In this document: one piece after another, positions 29,195 to 39,077 of the stretch
Layout: every line of letters starts with the position of its first letter
How positions within the stretch are numbered: position 1 is the stretch's first letter
Assembly: GCF_004355005.1 (NCBI RefSeq)
Contig: NZ_SMSJ01000005.1
Coordinates: 124,001-188,000 of the forward strand
Reading direction: 5' to 3'
From: Dankookia rubra
GTDB taxonomy: Bacteria > Pseudomonadota > Alphaproteobacteria > Acetobacterales > Acetobacteraceae
Length of the DNA stretch: 64,000 nucleotides
Program-made: the position numbers and the translations under genes
The notes under the pieces: model-generated
What the model saw: only the letters and a program-made list of their open reading frames with translations
Told to the model about the DNA's origin: nothing
Databases searched by the model: none

Positions 29195-30286
29195 ATGCGC
29201 CGACGCTGGTCTTTGGCGGCCCTGCTGGCCGCCCTTCTCGCCCTGCCCGCCGCGGCGCAGCCGGTGCTGAACGTCTACAACTGGGCCGACTACATCGACC
29301 CTGCCGTCATCCAGCGCTTCCAGCGGCAGACCGGCATCAAGGTGCGCTACGACGTCTACGACAGCCTTGAGACGCTGGAGGGCAAGCTTTCGGCCGGACG
29401 GTCGGGCTACGACGTCATCGTCCCGACCAGCGAGCCGACCTTCGCGCGTCTGGTCCGCGCCGGCGCCTTGCGGCCGCTCGACAAGGACAAACTGCCGAAC
29501 CTGCGGAACCTCGACCCCGGGCTGATGCAGCGGGTGGCCACCGTCGATCCAGGCAACCGCTACGGCGCGATCTATCTCTGGGGCACGGTCGGGCTTGGCA
29601 TCCGGCTCGACAAGGTGCGGGCGATCTGGCCCGAGGCGCCGCTGGACGGGCTCGACCTGCTGCTGAAGCCGGAGAATGCGGCACGGCTGGCGACATGCGG
29701 GCTGGCGGTGATGGACAGCGCGACGGACGTGCTGCCCTCGGTGCTCGCCTGGCTGGGCAAGGACCCGAACACCTCGGACCCGGCCGAGCTGAAGGCGGCG
29801 GAGCAGGCGCTGCTGGCGGTCCGCCCGCAGCTGCGGGCCATCCCCGGCTCGGGCGCGCTGCTCGACATGCTGGCGACCGGGGAGGTCTGCGTCGCGCTGA
29901 CCTACAGCGGCGACGTCATCCAGGCGGCGGCCCGGGCGCGGGAGGGGGCGAAGGGCGTCGAGCTCGGCTACGTCGCGCCGAAGACGGGCGTGCATCTCTG
30001 GTTCGACCTGCTGGCGATCCCGGCCGATGCGCCGGACCCCGAGGCGGCGCAGGCCTTTATCGACTTCGTGCTGCAGCCGGAGATGATGGCGGCGATCACC
30101 AGCCAGGTGCGCTACCCCAATGCCGTGCCGGCCAGCCGGCCGCTGGTGGCGCCGGCGGTGCGGGACGACCCGAGCGTCTACCCGCCCGAGGCGGCGCTGG
30201 CCCGCGCCTTCGTCCCCGCCACGCCGAACCAGGCCGGGGAGCGCGCGCGCACCCGGCTCTGGAGCCGCTTCCGGGCGGGGCGCTAG
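29195..30286 (+). CDS. potF: Putrescine/spermidine-type ABC substrate-binding protein
   Basis: 363 residues. A Sec signal peptide (RRRWSLAALLAALLALPAAAQ) leads to VLNVYNWADYIDPAVIQRFQ, the opening of PotD/PotF polyamine-binding proteins. GYDVIVPTSEPTFARLVRAG, GAIYLWGTVGLGI and LTYSGDVIQA are family segments; Trp and Asp residues in these positions line the polyamine site. It feeds the adjacent PotG-, PotH- and PotI-like proteins. The specific polyamine, or a related amine, is not determinable. Confidence 0.88.
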   Translation: MRRRWSLAALLAALLALPAAAQPVLNVYNWADYIDPAVIQRFQRQTGIKVRYDVYDSLETLEGKLSAGRSGYDVIVPTSEPTFARLVRAGALRPLDKDKLPNLRNLDPGLMQRVATVDPGNRYGAIYLWGTVGLGIRLDKVRAIWPEAPLDGLDLLLKPENAARLATCGLAVMDSATDVLPSVLAWLGKDPNTSDPAELKAAEQALLAVRPQLRAIPGSGALLDMLATGEVCVALTYSGDVIQAAARAREGAKGVELGYVAPKTGVHLWFDLLAIPADAPDPEAAQAFIDFVLQPEMMAAITSQVRYPNAVPASRPLVAPAVRDDPSVYPPEAALARAFVPATPNQAGERARTRLWSRFRAGR

Positions 30287-30290
30287 GGGA

Positions 30291-31328
30291 TTGGCGGAAG
30301 CCCTGCTGCGGCTGGAGGGGGTGACGAAGCGCTTCGGCGCGACCCTCGCCCTGGACGCGCTGAGCCTCGAGGTGATGCCGGGGGAGTTCGTCGCGCTGCT
30401 CGGCGGCAGCGGGTCCGGGAAGTCCACGCTGCTGCGGATCGTCGCCGGGTTCGAGGCGGCCGAGGCCGGCCGCGTGCTGCTGCAGGGCCGCGACATCGGC
30501 GCGCTGCCGCCGCATGCGCGTCCCGTCAGCATGGTGTTCCAGAGCTATGCGCTGTTCCCGCACCTGACGGTATTCCACAACGTGGCCTACGGGTTGCGGC
30601 GCGACGGGGTGGCGCGGCCGGAGATCGCCCGGCGGGTCGCGGAAGCGCTGGCCATGGTCGGCCTGGAGGGGTTCGAGGCGCGGAAGCCGGCGCAGCTCTC
30701 GGGCGGCCAGCGGCAGCGCGTGGCGCTGGTCCGCAGCCTGGTGAAGCGCCCGCCGCTGCTGCTGCTGGACGAGCCGCTGGGGGCGCTGGATGCCGGCCTG
30801 CGGGAGCGCACGGGGCTCGAGCTGCGGGCGCTGCAACGCGCCACCGGCGCGGGGTTCGTGATGGTGACGCATGACCAGGCGGAGGCGCTGGCGCTGGCCG
30901 ACCGGGTGGCGGTGCTGCAGGAGGGGCGGCTCGCGCAATACGGCCCGCCCCAGGTGCTGTACGAACGGCCGGCGACGCGGCATGTCGCGGAATTCCTCGG
31001 CGCTGCGAATATCCTGGAAGGCCGGGCGCGGCCGGACGGGGCGGTGGAGTGCGGCGCCGGCTGCCTGCTGCGGCCGCCCCGCGCCGCGCCTGCCTATGCC
31101 CTGCGGCCGGAGCGCATCCGGCTGGTGGCGCAGGCGCCGGCGGAGAAGGGCGTCACGGCGCGGCTGAAGGACCTGGCCTATCGCGGCGACGGGTGGCTGG
31201 CGATGGTGGCACTGCCGGGCGGGGCGGAATGGCGCGTGGCGCTGCCGGCGGATGCCGCGCCGCCGGCGCCGGGGGCCGCGCTTTCCCTGGCCTGGGCGGC
31301 CGAGAGCCTGGCGCCGCTGGACGCGTGA
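30291..31328 (+). CDS. potG: Polyamine-type ABC transporter ATPase
   Basis: 345 residues. The ATPase domain has Walker A GGSGSGKSTLL, Q-loop MVFQSYALFPHLTVF, signature [15 protein letters not shown], Walker B LLLLDEPLGALD and switch His MVTHDQAEALALAD. A C-terminal TOBE-like domain (from about 240) follows (YALRPERIRLV). TTG is chosen as start because it follows the potF stop by four bases and gives the family N-terminus AEALLRLEGVTKRFG; no ATG or GTG lies suitably near. Its stop overlaps the next ATG. Confidence 0.9.
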   Translation: MAEALLRLEGVTKRFGATLALDALSLEVMPGEFVALLGGSGSGKSTLLRIVAGFEAAEAGRVLLQGRDIGALPPHARPVSMVFQSYALFPHLTVFHNVAYGLRRDGVARPEIARRVAEALAMVGLEGFEARKPAQLSGGQRQRVALVRSLVKRPPLLLLDEPLGALDAGLRERTGLELRALQRATGAGFVMVTHDQAEALALADRVAVLQEGRLAQYGPPQVLYERPATRHVAEFLGAANILEGRARPDGAVECGAGCLLRPPRAAPAYALRPERIRLVAQAPAEKGVTARLKDLAYRGDGWLAMVALPGGAEWRVALPADAAPPAPGAALSLAWAAESLAPLDA

Positions 31329-32254
31329 TGCGGCGCTTCCTGGTCCTGCTGCCGCCCTTCGCCTGGCTGCTGGCGCTGGTGGCGGCACCGGTGGCGATCC
31401 TGGCCGGCATCGCGCTGAGCCAGGGCGCGCCGGGGGTGCCGCCTTTCCTGCCGCCGGTCTCCCTGGCCGCGGGCTGGCAGGGGACCCTCGAGAACATCCT
31501 GACCCTGGTGCAGGACGGCTATTATGCCGGGTCCTTCCTGCGATCGCTGGTGGTGGCCGGCGTGTCGGCGGCGCTCTGCCTCGGCCTTGCCTATCCCGTG
31601 GCCCTCGGCATCGCGGCGGCGCGGGAGGGCTGGCGGGTGCCGCTGCTGGCCATGGTCCTGCTGCCGTTCTGGACCGGCTTCCTGCCGCGGCTCGGTGCCT
31701 GGATCGGGCTGCTGCGCGATGGCGGCTGGGTGAACGGGGTGCTGACGGGGCTCGGCGTCACCGCCGGGCCGCTGCCGCTGCTGTACAGCGATGCGGCGAT
31801 GTATCTCGGCATGGTGCATGCCTACCTGCCCTTCGCCGTGCTGCCGCTGACCGCGACGCTGCTGCGGCGCGACCTGGCCGTGGAGGAGGCGGCGGCGGAC
31901 CTCGGCGCCAGTCCCTGGGTGGTGTTCCGCACGGTGACCCTGCCCTTGAGCCTGCCCGGCGCGGCGGCGGCCTTCCTGCTGGTCTTCATCCCCGCGGCCG
32001 GGGAGTTCGTCATCCCGGAGCTGCTCGGCCCGCCGGAGGCCTTGCTGGTCGGGCGCGTCTTGTGGGCCGAGTTCTTCCAGAACCGCGACTGGCCCCTGGC
32101 CGCCGCCCTCGCCGTGGCCCTGCTGGTCTTGCTGATCGCACCGATCCGGCTCTTCCAGCGGCTTGATGAAGGGGGGTCTCGAAGGGGGGCTTCGCCCCCT
32201 TCGCGGGTCGGCGGCACTGCCGCCGACGGGCGGCGCCCCGGGGTGCTGCGATGA
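31328..32254 (+). CDS. potH: Polyamine-type ABC permease, PotH class
   Basis: 308 residues, six predicted membrane segments, beginning RRFLVLLPPFAWLLALVAAPV. The EAA loop is EEAAADLGASPWVVFRTVTLPLSLPG, and FIPAAGEFVIPELLGPP is typical of PotB/PotH. The family usually ends around RLFQRL; here about 28 extra residues (GGSRRGASPPSRVGG and on) follow, encoded by two strong DNA hairpins. This looks like a palindromic element absorbed into the reading frame. The stop overlaps the ATG of the next permease by four bases. Confidence 0.9.
   Translation: MRRFLVLLPPFAWLLALVAAPVAILAGIALSQGAPGVPPFLPPVSLAAGWQGTLENILTLVQDGYYAGSFLRSLVVAGVSAALCLGLAYPVALGIAAAREGWRVPLLAMVLLPFWTGFLPRLGAWIGLLRDGGWVNGVLTGLGVTAGPLPLLYSDAAMYLGMVHAYLPFAVLPLTATLLRRDLAVEEAAADLGASPWVVFRTVTLPLSLPGAAAAFLLVFIPAAGEFVIPELLGPPEALLVGRVLWAEFFQNRDWPLAAALAVALLVLLIAPIRLFQRLDEGGSRRGASPPSRVGGTAADGRRPGVLR
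32181..32227. repeat. Tandem hairpins in the 3' end of the PotH-like gene
   Basis: First hairpin: GAAGGGGG, loop GCTTCG, CCCCCTTC. Second hairpin, starting five bases after the first ends: GTCGGCGGC, loop ACT, GCCGCCGAC. Both stems are perfect. They encode the unusual tail of the permease and sit 24 bases before the next gene's start, where they could affect translational coupling or transcript stability. Confidence 0.7.
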
Positions 32255-33060
32255 GGCGGATAGGATTGGTGCTGGGCCTGGCCTTTCTCTGGCTGCCCAT
32301 CCTGCTGCTGGTCGGCTACGCCTTCAGCGCCGACCGCATCCCTTTCCAGTGGGGCGGCTTTTCCCTGCGCTGGTTCCGTGCCCTGGCGGCGAACGGGCGG
32401 ATGCTGGAGGCGGCCTGGCTGTCGCTGCGGATCGCCGCCGGCGCCGCGACGCTGGCGGTGCTGCTGGGTGGCATGGCCGGCTGGGTGCTGGCGCGGCATG
32501 GGCGGTTTCGCGGCCGTGCGCTGTTCGGCGCGCTGGCCGGCGCGCCGCTGGTGCTGCCCGAGGTGGTGACCGGCCTGTCCCTGCTGCTGCTCTTCGTCGT
32601 GCTGCAGGGGGCGGCGGAGGCGGCATTCGGCTGGCAGCTCGGGCGGGGCGCCACCACGGTGCTGCTGGCGCATGCGACCCTCGGGCTGGCCTATGTGGCG
32701 GTGGTGGTGCAGGCGCGGCTGGCCGGGCTGGACCCGGCGCTGGAGGAAGCCGCTGCCGACCTGGGCGCGGCGCCCTTCACGGTCTTCCGCACCGTCACCC
32801 TGCCGCTGATCGCCCCGGCGCTGGTGGCGGGCTGGCTGCTGGCCTTCACCCTCTCGCTCGACGACGTGGTGGTGGCCAGCTTCGTCTCCGGCCCGGCCGG
32901 GACGACGCTGCCGATGCTGGTCTTTTCCCAGCTTCGGGTCGGGCTGACGCCGGAGATCAACGCGCTGGCGGCGGTGATCCTGGCCCTGGCGGGACTGCTT
33001 CTGGGGCTGGCGGCCGTCATTCTCGGGCGGAATGGCCGGGGTGGCGCTCGGGCGGGTTGA
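32251..33060 (+). CDS. potI: Polyamine-type ABC permease, PotI class
   Basis: 269 residues. LGLAFLWLPILLLVGYAFS, RALAANGRMLEAAWLSLRIA and the EAA loop EEAAADLGAAPFTVFRTVTLPLIAP mark the PotC/PotI type; LSLDDVVVASFVSGPAGTTLPM is the family's most conserved stretch. It forms the channel with the PotH-like protein. The ATG lies inside the last codons of the previous gene (ATGA-type overlap). Confidence 0.92.
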   Translation: MRRIGLVLGLAFLWLPILLLVGYAFSADRIPFQWGGFSLRWFRALAANGRMLEAAWLSLRIAAGAATLAVLLGGMAGWVLARHGRFRGRALFGALAGAPLVLPEVVTGLSLLLLFVVLQGAAEAAFGWQLGRGATTVLLAHATLGLAYVAVVVQARLAGLDPALEEAAADLGAAPFTVFRTVTLPLIAPALVAGWLLAFTLSLDDVVVASFVSGPAGTTLPMLVFSQLRVGLTPEINALAAVILALAGLLLGLAAVILGRNGRGGARAG

Positions 33061-33082
33061 AGCCAAGGGGGGCGGCCTGTAG

Positions 33083-34321
<1,239 letters not shown>

Positions 34322-34325
34322 GCCC

Positions 34326-35528
34326 ATGCCCGAGCTCGCGGAGCGCCTGTCGAACGTCAAGGTCTCGCCCTCCGCCGCGATGACGGCGAAGGCGCGGGAG
34401 ATGCGGGCGAAAGGCGTCAACGTCATCAGCCTGGCGAATGGCGAGCCCGACTTCGCCTCGCCCCGCCATGCGATCGAGGCCGCCTACAGGGCCGCGCTCG
34501 CGGGCGACACCAAATACCCGCCGCAGGGCGGCACGCCGGCGCTGAAGGCGGCGATCGCGCGCAAGTTCAAGCGCGACAACAGCCTGGACTACACCGCGGA
34601 CGAGATCATCGTCGGCAACGGCGGCAAGCAGGTGATCTTCAACGCCTTCATGGCGACGCTCGATCCGGGCGACGAGGTGGTCATCCCCTCCCCCTTCTGG
34701 GTCAGCTACGCCGACATGGCGAAGGTCGCCGGCGGCGTTCCCGTCACCGTCTCCTGCCCGCAGAACAACGGCTTCAAGCCGCGTCCCGAGGATATCGAGG
34801 CGGCGATCACCCCGCGGACGAAGTGGGTGATGCTGAACTTCCCGGGCAACCCGACCGGCGCGGTGCCGTCGCGCGAGGAGCTGGCGGCGATCGGCGAGGT
34901 GCTGCTGCGCCACCCGCAGGTCTGGGTCATGTCGGACGACATGTACGAGCACCTGCTCTATGACGGGCACCGGTTCTCGACGATCGCCGAGGTGACGCCG
35001 GGGCTGAAGGACCGTACGCTCACGGTCAACGGTTGTTCCAAGACCTATGCCATGACCGGCTGGCGGATCGGCTTCGGCGGCGGGCCTGCACCCCTGATCC
35101 GCGGCATGTTCAACATGCAGGGCCAGGCGACGGCGGGCGTCTCCACCATCAGCCAGGCGGCCGCGGTCGCCGCGCTGGACGGGCCGCAGGAGCTGGTGGA
35201 AACCCAGCGCGCGGCCTACGAGCAGCGCCGCGACATGGTGGTCGAGATGCTGAACGCCGCCCCTGGCCTTACCTGCCACAAGCCGGAGGGCGCCTTCTAC
35301 GTCTTCCCGAACCTGGCGGGCTGCCTCGGCAAGACCAGCCAGGGTGGGCGGAAAATCGAGACCGACACCGACTTCGTCGCGGCGCTGCTCGAGGAAAAGC
35401 AGGTCGCCTGCGTGCAGGGCGCGGCCTATGGCATGTCGCCGCACATGCGCATCTCCTATGCGACCGATACCGCCAGCCTGACCGAGGCCTGCGGCCGCAT
35501 CCAGGAGTTCTGCAGGGAGTTGGCGTGA
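34326..35528 (+). CDS. Second class I aminotransferase, tandem paralogue
   Basis: 400 residues, the same length as its upstream neighbour and alike throughout: [43 protein letters not shown], and near-identical [22 protein letters not shown]. Differences cluster in the substrate region (CPQNNGFKP in place of [23 protein letters not shown] in place of [14 protein letters not shown]), so its amino-donor preference may differ. It is four bases after the first gene and its stop overlaps the GTG of the next. A tandem duplication is the simple explanation. Confidence 0.9.
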   Translation: MPELAERLSNVKVSPSAAMTAKAREMRAKGVNVISLANGEPDFASPRHAIEAAYRAALAGDTKYPPQGGTPALKAAIARKFKRDNSLDYTADEIIVGNGGKQVIFNAFMATLDPGDEVVIPSPFWVSYADMAKVAGGVPVTVSCPQNNGFKPRPEDIEAAITPRTKWVMLNFPGNPTGAVPSREELAAIGEVLLRHPQVWVMSDDMYEHLLYDGHRFSTIAEVTPGLKDRTLTVNGCSKTYAMTGWRIGFGGGPAPLIRGMFNMQGQATAGVSTISQAAAVAALDGPQELVETQRAAYEQRRDMVVEMLNAAPGLTCHKPEGAFYVFPNLAGCLGKTSQGGRKIETDTDFVAALLEEKQVACVQGAAYGMSPHMRISYATDTASLTEACGRIQEFCRELA

Positions 35529-36559
35529 CGCGATCGCGGAACGGCGCAGCCGCGGAGCGTGAATCGCCGCCGCCAGGCCTGATCCGGGAGGGCCGGGATG
35601 CCGACGCCAAGGGCTTCATCGCCCTGATCGGCGCCTGCTGGGCGGAGTATCCCGGCTGCGTCATGGACGTGGACGGCGAGGTGCCGGAGCTCCGCGCGCT
35701 CGCCACCCATTTCGCCGGCCAGGGCGGGATGCTCCGGGCGGCGGAGCGCGACGGGCAGGTCGCCGGCATGGTCGGCACCAAGCCGATCGGGGACGGCGCC
35801 TGGGAGATCTGCCGCATGTACCTCGCGGCCGGGGAACGCGGCACCGGCCTGGCGCAGCGGCTGCTGGACACCGCCGAGGCGCATGCGAAGGCGGCGGGCG
35901 CCGAGCGCCTGGTCCTCTGGTCCGATACCCGCTTCGACCGGGCGCACCGTTTCTACGAGAAGCAGTCCTATGTCCGGCAGGGCGCGATCCGCGCGCTCGG
36001 CGACCTCTCGAACTCGCTGGAGTACCGCTACGCCAAGCCGGCGCGCGGGCTGGTGGTGGAGGCGCTGGACGCCGCCGCGGCGGCCAGCGCGGAGCGGCGG
36101 CTGGCGGAGATCCTCGTCGCCTGCGTCGCGGCTGGTGCCAGCGTCTCCTTCCTGCCGCCGCTGGAAATGGACAAGGCGCGCGGCTTCTGGCGCAAGGTGG
36201 CGAAGGATGTGGCGGCCGGCGGGCGGGTGCTGCTGGCCGCCTGGCTGGACGGCGCGCTGGTCGGCACCGCTCAGCTCGCGCTCGACATGCCGGAGAACCA
36301 GCCGCACCGCGCCGACGTGGCCAAGGTTTTGGTCCACCCCGCCGCCCGCCGCGCCGGCATAGGCCGCGCGCTGATGCGGCGGGTCGAGGCGGAAGCGCGG
36401 GCGCGGGGCCGCCGCCTGCTGGTGCTGGATACCGCCGGCGATGCGGCGGAGCGGCTTTACCGCGCGACCGGCTGGCAGGAGGCCGGCACGATCCCCGGCT
36501 TCGCGCTGGACGGGCACGGGGGCGAGCTTGCTACCATCTTCTTCTGGAAGCGCGTCTGA
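35525..36559 (+). CDS. Acetyltransferase with two GNAT domains
   Basis: 344 residues from a GTG overlapping the previous stop. The first GNAT domain (about 20-165) shows EICRMYLAAGERGTGLAQRLLDTAEAHAKAAG (acetyl-CoA loop R-G-T-G-L-A) and FYEKQSYVRQG. The second (about 180-340) has ADVAKVLVHPAARRAGIGRALMRRVE (loop RRAGIG) and LYRATGWQEAG. Both acetyl-CoA loops appear usable. The two domains belong to different GNAT branches; the first resembles small amine or amino-acid acetyltransferases. The acceptor is unknown. Confidence 0.85.
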   Translation: MTRSRNGAAAERESPPPGLIREGRDADAKGFIALIGACWAEYPGCVMDVDGEVPELRALATHFAGQGGMLRAAERDGQVAGMVGTKPIGDGAWEICRMYLAAGERGTGLAQRLLDTAEAHAKAAGAERLVLWSDTRFDRAHRFYEKQSYVRQGAIRALGDLSNSLEYRYAKPARGLVVEALDAAAAASAERRLAEILVACVAAGASVSFLPPLEMDKARGFWRKVAKDVAAGGRVLLAAWLDGALVGTAQLALDMPENQPHRADVAKVLVHPAARRAGIGRALMRRVEAEARARGRRLLVLDTAGDAAERLYRATGWQEAGTIPGFALDGHGGELATIFFWKRV

Positions 36560-36572
36560 ACGGGAGGCGTCG

Positions 36573-37100
36573 ATGATCTCCCCCGACTGGTGCCGCATGA
36601 TGGCGGCCTACAATGCCGAGATGAACCGCCGCCTCTATGCCGCCGCGGCCGAACTGCCGGACGATGCGCGGCGGCAGGACCGCGGCGCCTGGTTCGGCTC
36701 GATCCACGCCACGCTCCGTCACCTGCTCTGGGGCGACCGGCAATGGATGTCCCGCTTCGCCGGCTGGGACAAGCCGCCGCCGGGCCAGGGCACCAGGCCG
36801 CCGCTGGTCGAGGATTTCGCCGCGCTGCGCGCGGCGCGGGCGGCCGACGACGCGCGGATCGAGGCCTGGACGGCGGAACTGACACCGGGCTGGCTGGCCG
36901 GCGACCTGACCTGGTTCAGCGGCGGGTCGCAGAAGGAGATGGTGCAGAAGCGCTGGGTGCTGCTGACGCATCTCTTCAACCACCAGACCCATCATCGCGG
37001 CCAGGCGCATGCCCTGATCACCCAGGCCGGGGTGCGGCCGGCCGATACCGACCTGCCCTGGATCATCGACCTCCCGGCGCTCGGCATCGGGCCTGGCTGA
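36573..37100 (+). CDS. DinB-family putative metal-dependent protein
   Basis: 175 residues from an ATG with GGGAGG just upstream. The DinB four-helix fold is indicated by MAAYNAEMNRRLYAAAAEL at the start, the first metal His in IHATLRHLLWGDRQWMSRF and the His pair in THLFNHQTHHRGQAHALI. Members bind Ni or Zn; some are thiol transferases, most are uncharacterised. Its stop overlaps the first bases of a hairpin repeat. Confidence 0.88.
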   Translation: MISPDWCRMMAAYNAEMNRRLYAAAAELPDDARRQDRGAWFGSIHATLRHLLWGDRQWMSRFAGWDKPPPGQGTRPPLVEDFAALRAARAADDARIEAWTAELTPGWLAGDLTWFSGGSQKEMVQKRWVLLTHLFNHQTHHRGQAHALITQAGVRPADTDLPWIIDLPALGIGPG

Positions 37101-37147
37101 AGCGGATCGCCGCAGGGCGGAACCGCCCGGAGGCGTGAATCCGCTTC
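37099..37147. repeat. Hairpin-forming dispersed repeat, copy B
   Basis: Outer arms GAAGCGGAT and ATCCGCTTC (9 bp, perfect) enclose an inner hairpin GGGCGG-AA-CCGCCC. It lies between the convergent ends of the DinB and hydrolase genes. Copy A is at 29116-29161 in the other orientation. One outer-stem pair differs as A:T in copy A versus G:C here, so pairing is kept in both. Confidence 0.7.
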
Positions 37148-37182
37148 GCAGCAAACAAGCCGGCCCGCCCGGACCACGCAGC

Positions 37183-38061
37183 TCAAAGGAAGCGGTCGAG
37201 CGCCGCAAGCACCTCCTCCGGCGCCTCCTCGGCCAGGTAGTGGCCGCTGTTCACCGCGCCGCCGTTAAGCGGGCCGGACGCATATTCCCGCCAGACCGCC
37301 ATGGCGTCGTACCAGCGCGGGATGGCGCCCTGGCTGCCCCAGAGCGCCAGCAGCGGGCAGGAGATCCTCTCCCCCGCGGCGCGGCTGGCGCGGTCATGCT
37401 CCAGATCGATCGCCGTGGCGGCGCGGTAGTCCTCGCAGATCGCGGCCACGGTGCCGGGCTCGCGCAGCGCTGCCAGGTAGTCGGCCCGGGCTTCCGGGTG
37501 GAAGAAGCCCTTGTCCTTCGGCTCGCGCGCCGTGTGCAGGTCGAACCAGTCCTCAGTGTCGCGCAGGATCATGCGCTCCGGCCGGTCATGCGGCTGGGCC
37601 AGGAAGAACCAGTGATAGTAGCCCATGGCAAATTCCATGGTCGTCCGCTCGAAATGCGCGAGCGTCGGAATGATGTCCATGGTGCAGAGCCGGTCCACCG
37701 CGGCCGGGTGGTCGAGTGTCAGCCGGTGTGCCACGCGCGCGCCACGGTCGTGCGAGACGACACGGAAGCGCTCATGCCCCAGGTCCCGCATCAGGGCGAC
37801 CAGGTCCTTCGCCATCTCCCGCTTGGCATAGTGGCGGCTGTCCGGGGTGACCGGCGGCTTGGCGCTGAAGCCGTAGCCGCGGATGTCGGGCGCGACGACG
37901 CTGAAGCGCCGCGCCAGCGCAGGCGCCACCTTGTGCCACATGGCATGAGTCTGCGGGTTGCCGTGCAGCAGCAGCAGCGGCGGGCCGTGGCCAGCCCGGC
38001 GCAGGCGGATCCGCTGGCCGTTCGCCTCGCGGGTTTCCAGCGTGAAGCCTTCGAAGAACAT
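37183..38061 (-). CDS. Alpha/beta hydrolase of the fluoroacetate/haloacetate dehalogenase group
   Basis: 292 residues from the ATG with GGGAGG upstream. LLLLHGNPQTHAMWHKVAPAL holds the oxyanion region, RVVSHDRGARVAHRLTLDHP the nucleophile Asp with two Arg residues that hold carboxylate in fluoroacetate dehalogenase, and MGYYHWFFLAQPHDRPE the His-Trp part of the halide pocket. The C-terminal GAVNSGHYLAEEAPEEV supplies the catalytic His. Epoxide hydrolases share the fold, but HDRGAR plus YYHWFF favours dehalogenase. The natural substrate may be another 2-substituted carboxylate. Confidence 0.8.
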   Translation of the reverse strand: MFFEGFTLETREANGQRIRLRRAGHGPPLLLLHGNPQTHAMWHKVAPALARRFSVVAPDIRGYGFSAKPPVTPDSRHYAKREMAKDLVALMRDLGHERFRVVSHDRGARVAHRLTLDHPAAVDRLCTMDIIPTLAHFERTTMEFAMGYYHWFFLAQPHDRPERMILRDTEDWFDLHTAREPKDKGFFHPEARADYLAALREPGTVAAICEDYRAATAIDLEHDRASRAAGERISCPLLALWGSQGAIPRWYDAMAVWREYASGPLNGGAVNSGHYLAEEAPEEVLAALDRFL

Positions 38062-38089
38062 GGATGTCGCCTCCCTCGCCGGCATCCTG

Positions 38090-38956
38090 CTACGGCGTTC
38101 CGGCGACCGCCACCGCCGGCGTCGCCTCGGTCGCCTGCGGGTGCACCGCGGCCCAGCTCGTGCCGTCCCAGGCGCGGGCGAAGACCTCCACCGCGCCGCC
38201 GGGGGCGATGCGGATCTCGTTGAAGGCGTTCGGCTCGCCCCGCAGCCGGCGGGAGGTGGTGGTGGAGGAGAGCACCACCGTCAGCGGCCCCTCCGCCCGG
38301 GTGGTCGTGGTGGCGGTGCCGGCCGCCCGCGCCCCCGCCTCCCGCGCCGGCTCGGCCACGTCGCCGACATGCAGGTGGCCGGACAGCACCAGCCGCACCC
38401 CCTGCCGGGCGAAGGCGGCCAGTGCCCGGGCGGCGCCGCCGACCGGGCGGGCTTCGGGGTCGGCATGCGGCGGCAGGAAGGGATGGTGGGCGACGACGAT
38501 CCGCGTGAGGCCGGGCGGCAGCGCCGCCAGCCGCGCCTCGCAGCGGGCCAGGCGGTCGCTGCTGACCCGGCCGCGCGACCAGTCGGCATACCAGCCGCCG
38601 CGGCGCGCGGTGTTCAGCCCGACCACGCCAATCCGGGCATCCTGGAAGACCGGCTCGGTCTCCGGGGCCACGTGCCGGCGCCAGCGGGCATAGGGGTCGA
38701 GGTAGCGCTCCGCCAGCCAGTAAGCCACCAGGTCGTGGTTGCCCGGCACCGCCAGCACCGGCGACCGTAGCCCGTCGATGAAGGCCCGGGCCGCGACGAA
38801 CTCCCGCGTCCGGGCGCGCATGGTCAGGTCGCCGCTGATGGCGACCAGGTCGGGCGGGTCGCGCGACAGTTCCTCCGCGAGGGCGGCGACGACCTCGGGC
38901 AGCTCGGCGCCGAAATGCAGGTCGGACAGGTGGGCGATGCGGTAGGCGGGCGGCAC
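38090..38956 (-). CDS. Calcineurin-like metallophosphoesterase
   Basis: 288 residues from a GTG with GGAG ten bases upstream; the open frame continues far upstream but overlaps the CMD gene antisense. The dimetal motifs are in order: RIAHLSDLHFG (D-x-H), AISGDLTMRAR (GD), AVPGNHDL (GNHD), IVVAHHPFLPPH and LVLSGHLHVGD (GHxH). This is the class III-like phosphodiesterase/nucleotidase pattern. Substrate unknown. It lies 28 bases upstream of the hydrolase gene on the same strand, so the two may be cotranscribed. Confidence 0.88.
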   Translation of the reverse strand: MPPAYRIAHLSDLHFGAELPEVVAALAEELSRDPPDLVAISGDLTMRARTREFVAARAFIDGLRSPVLAVPGNHDLVAYWLAERYLDPYARWRRHVAPETEPVFQDARIGVVGLNTARRGGWYADWSRGRVSSDRLARCEARLAALPPGLTRIVVAHHPFLPPHADPEARPVGGAARALAAFARQGVRLVLSGHLHVGDVAEPAREAGARAAGTATTTTRAEGPLTVVLSSTTTSRRLRGEPNAFNEIRIAPGGAVEVFARAWDGTSWAAVHPQATEATPAVAVAGTP

Positions 38957-39077
38957 GGGCGCAATCTCCGGGGGTGGTGCCTCAACAGCCCTGCGGCGGG
39001 CCGGTTCGCAGGGGGCCGCCCGGTTGACCGGACGCCCCGCCCGCGCGAGCCTCCCGGCCTGAACGAGGAGGAACACC

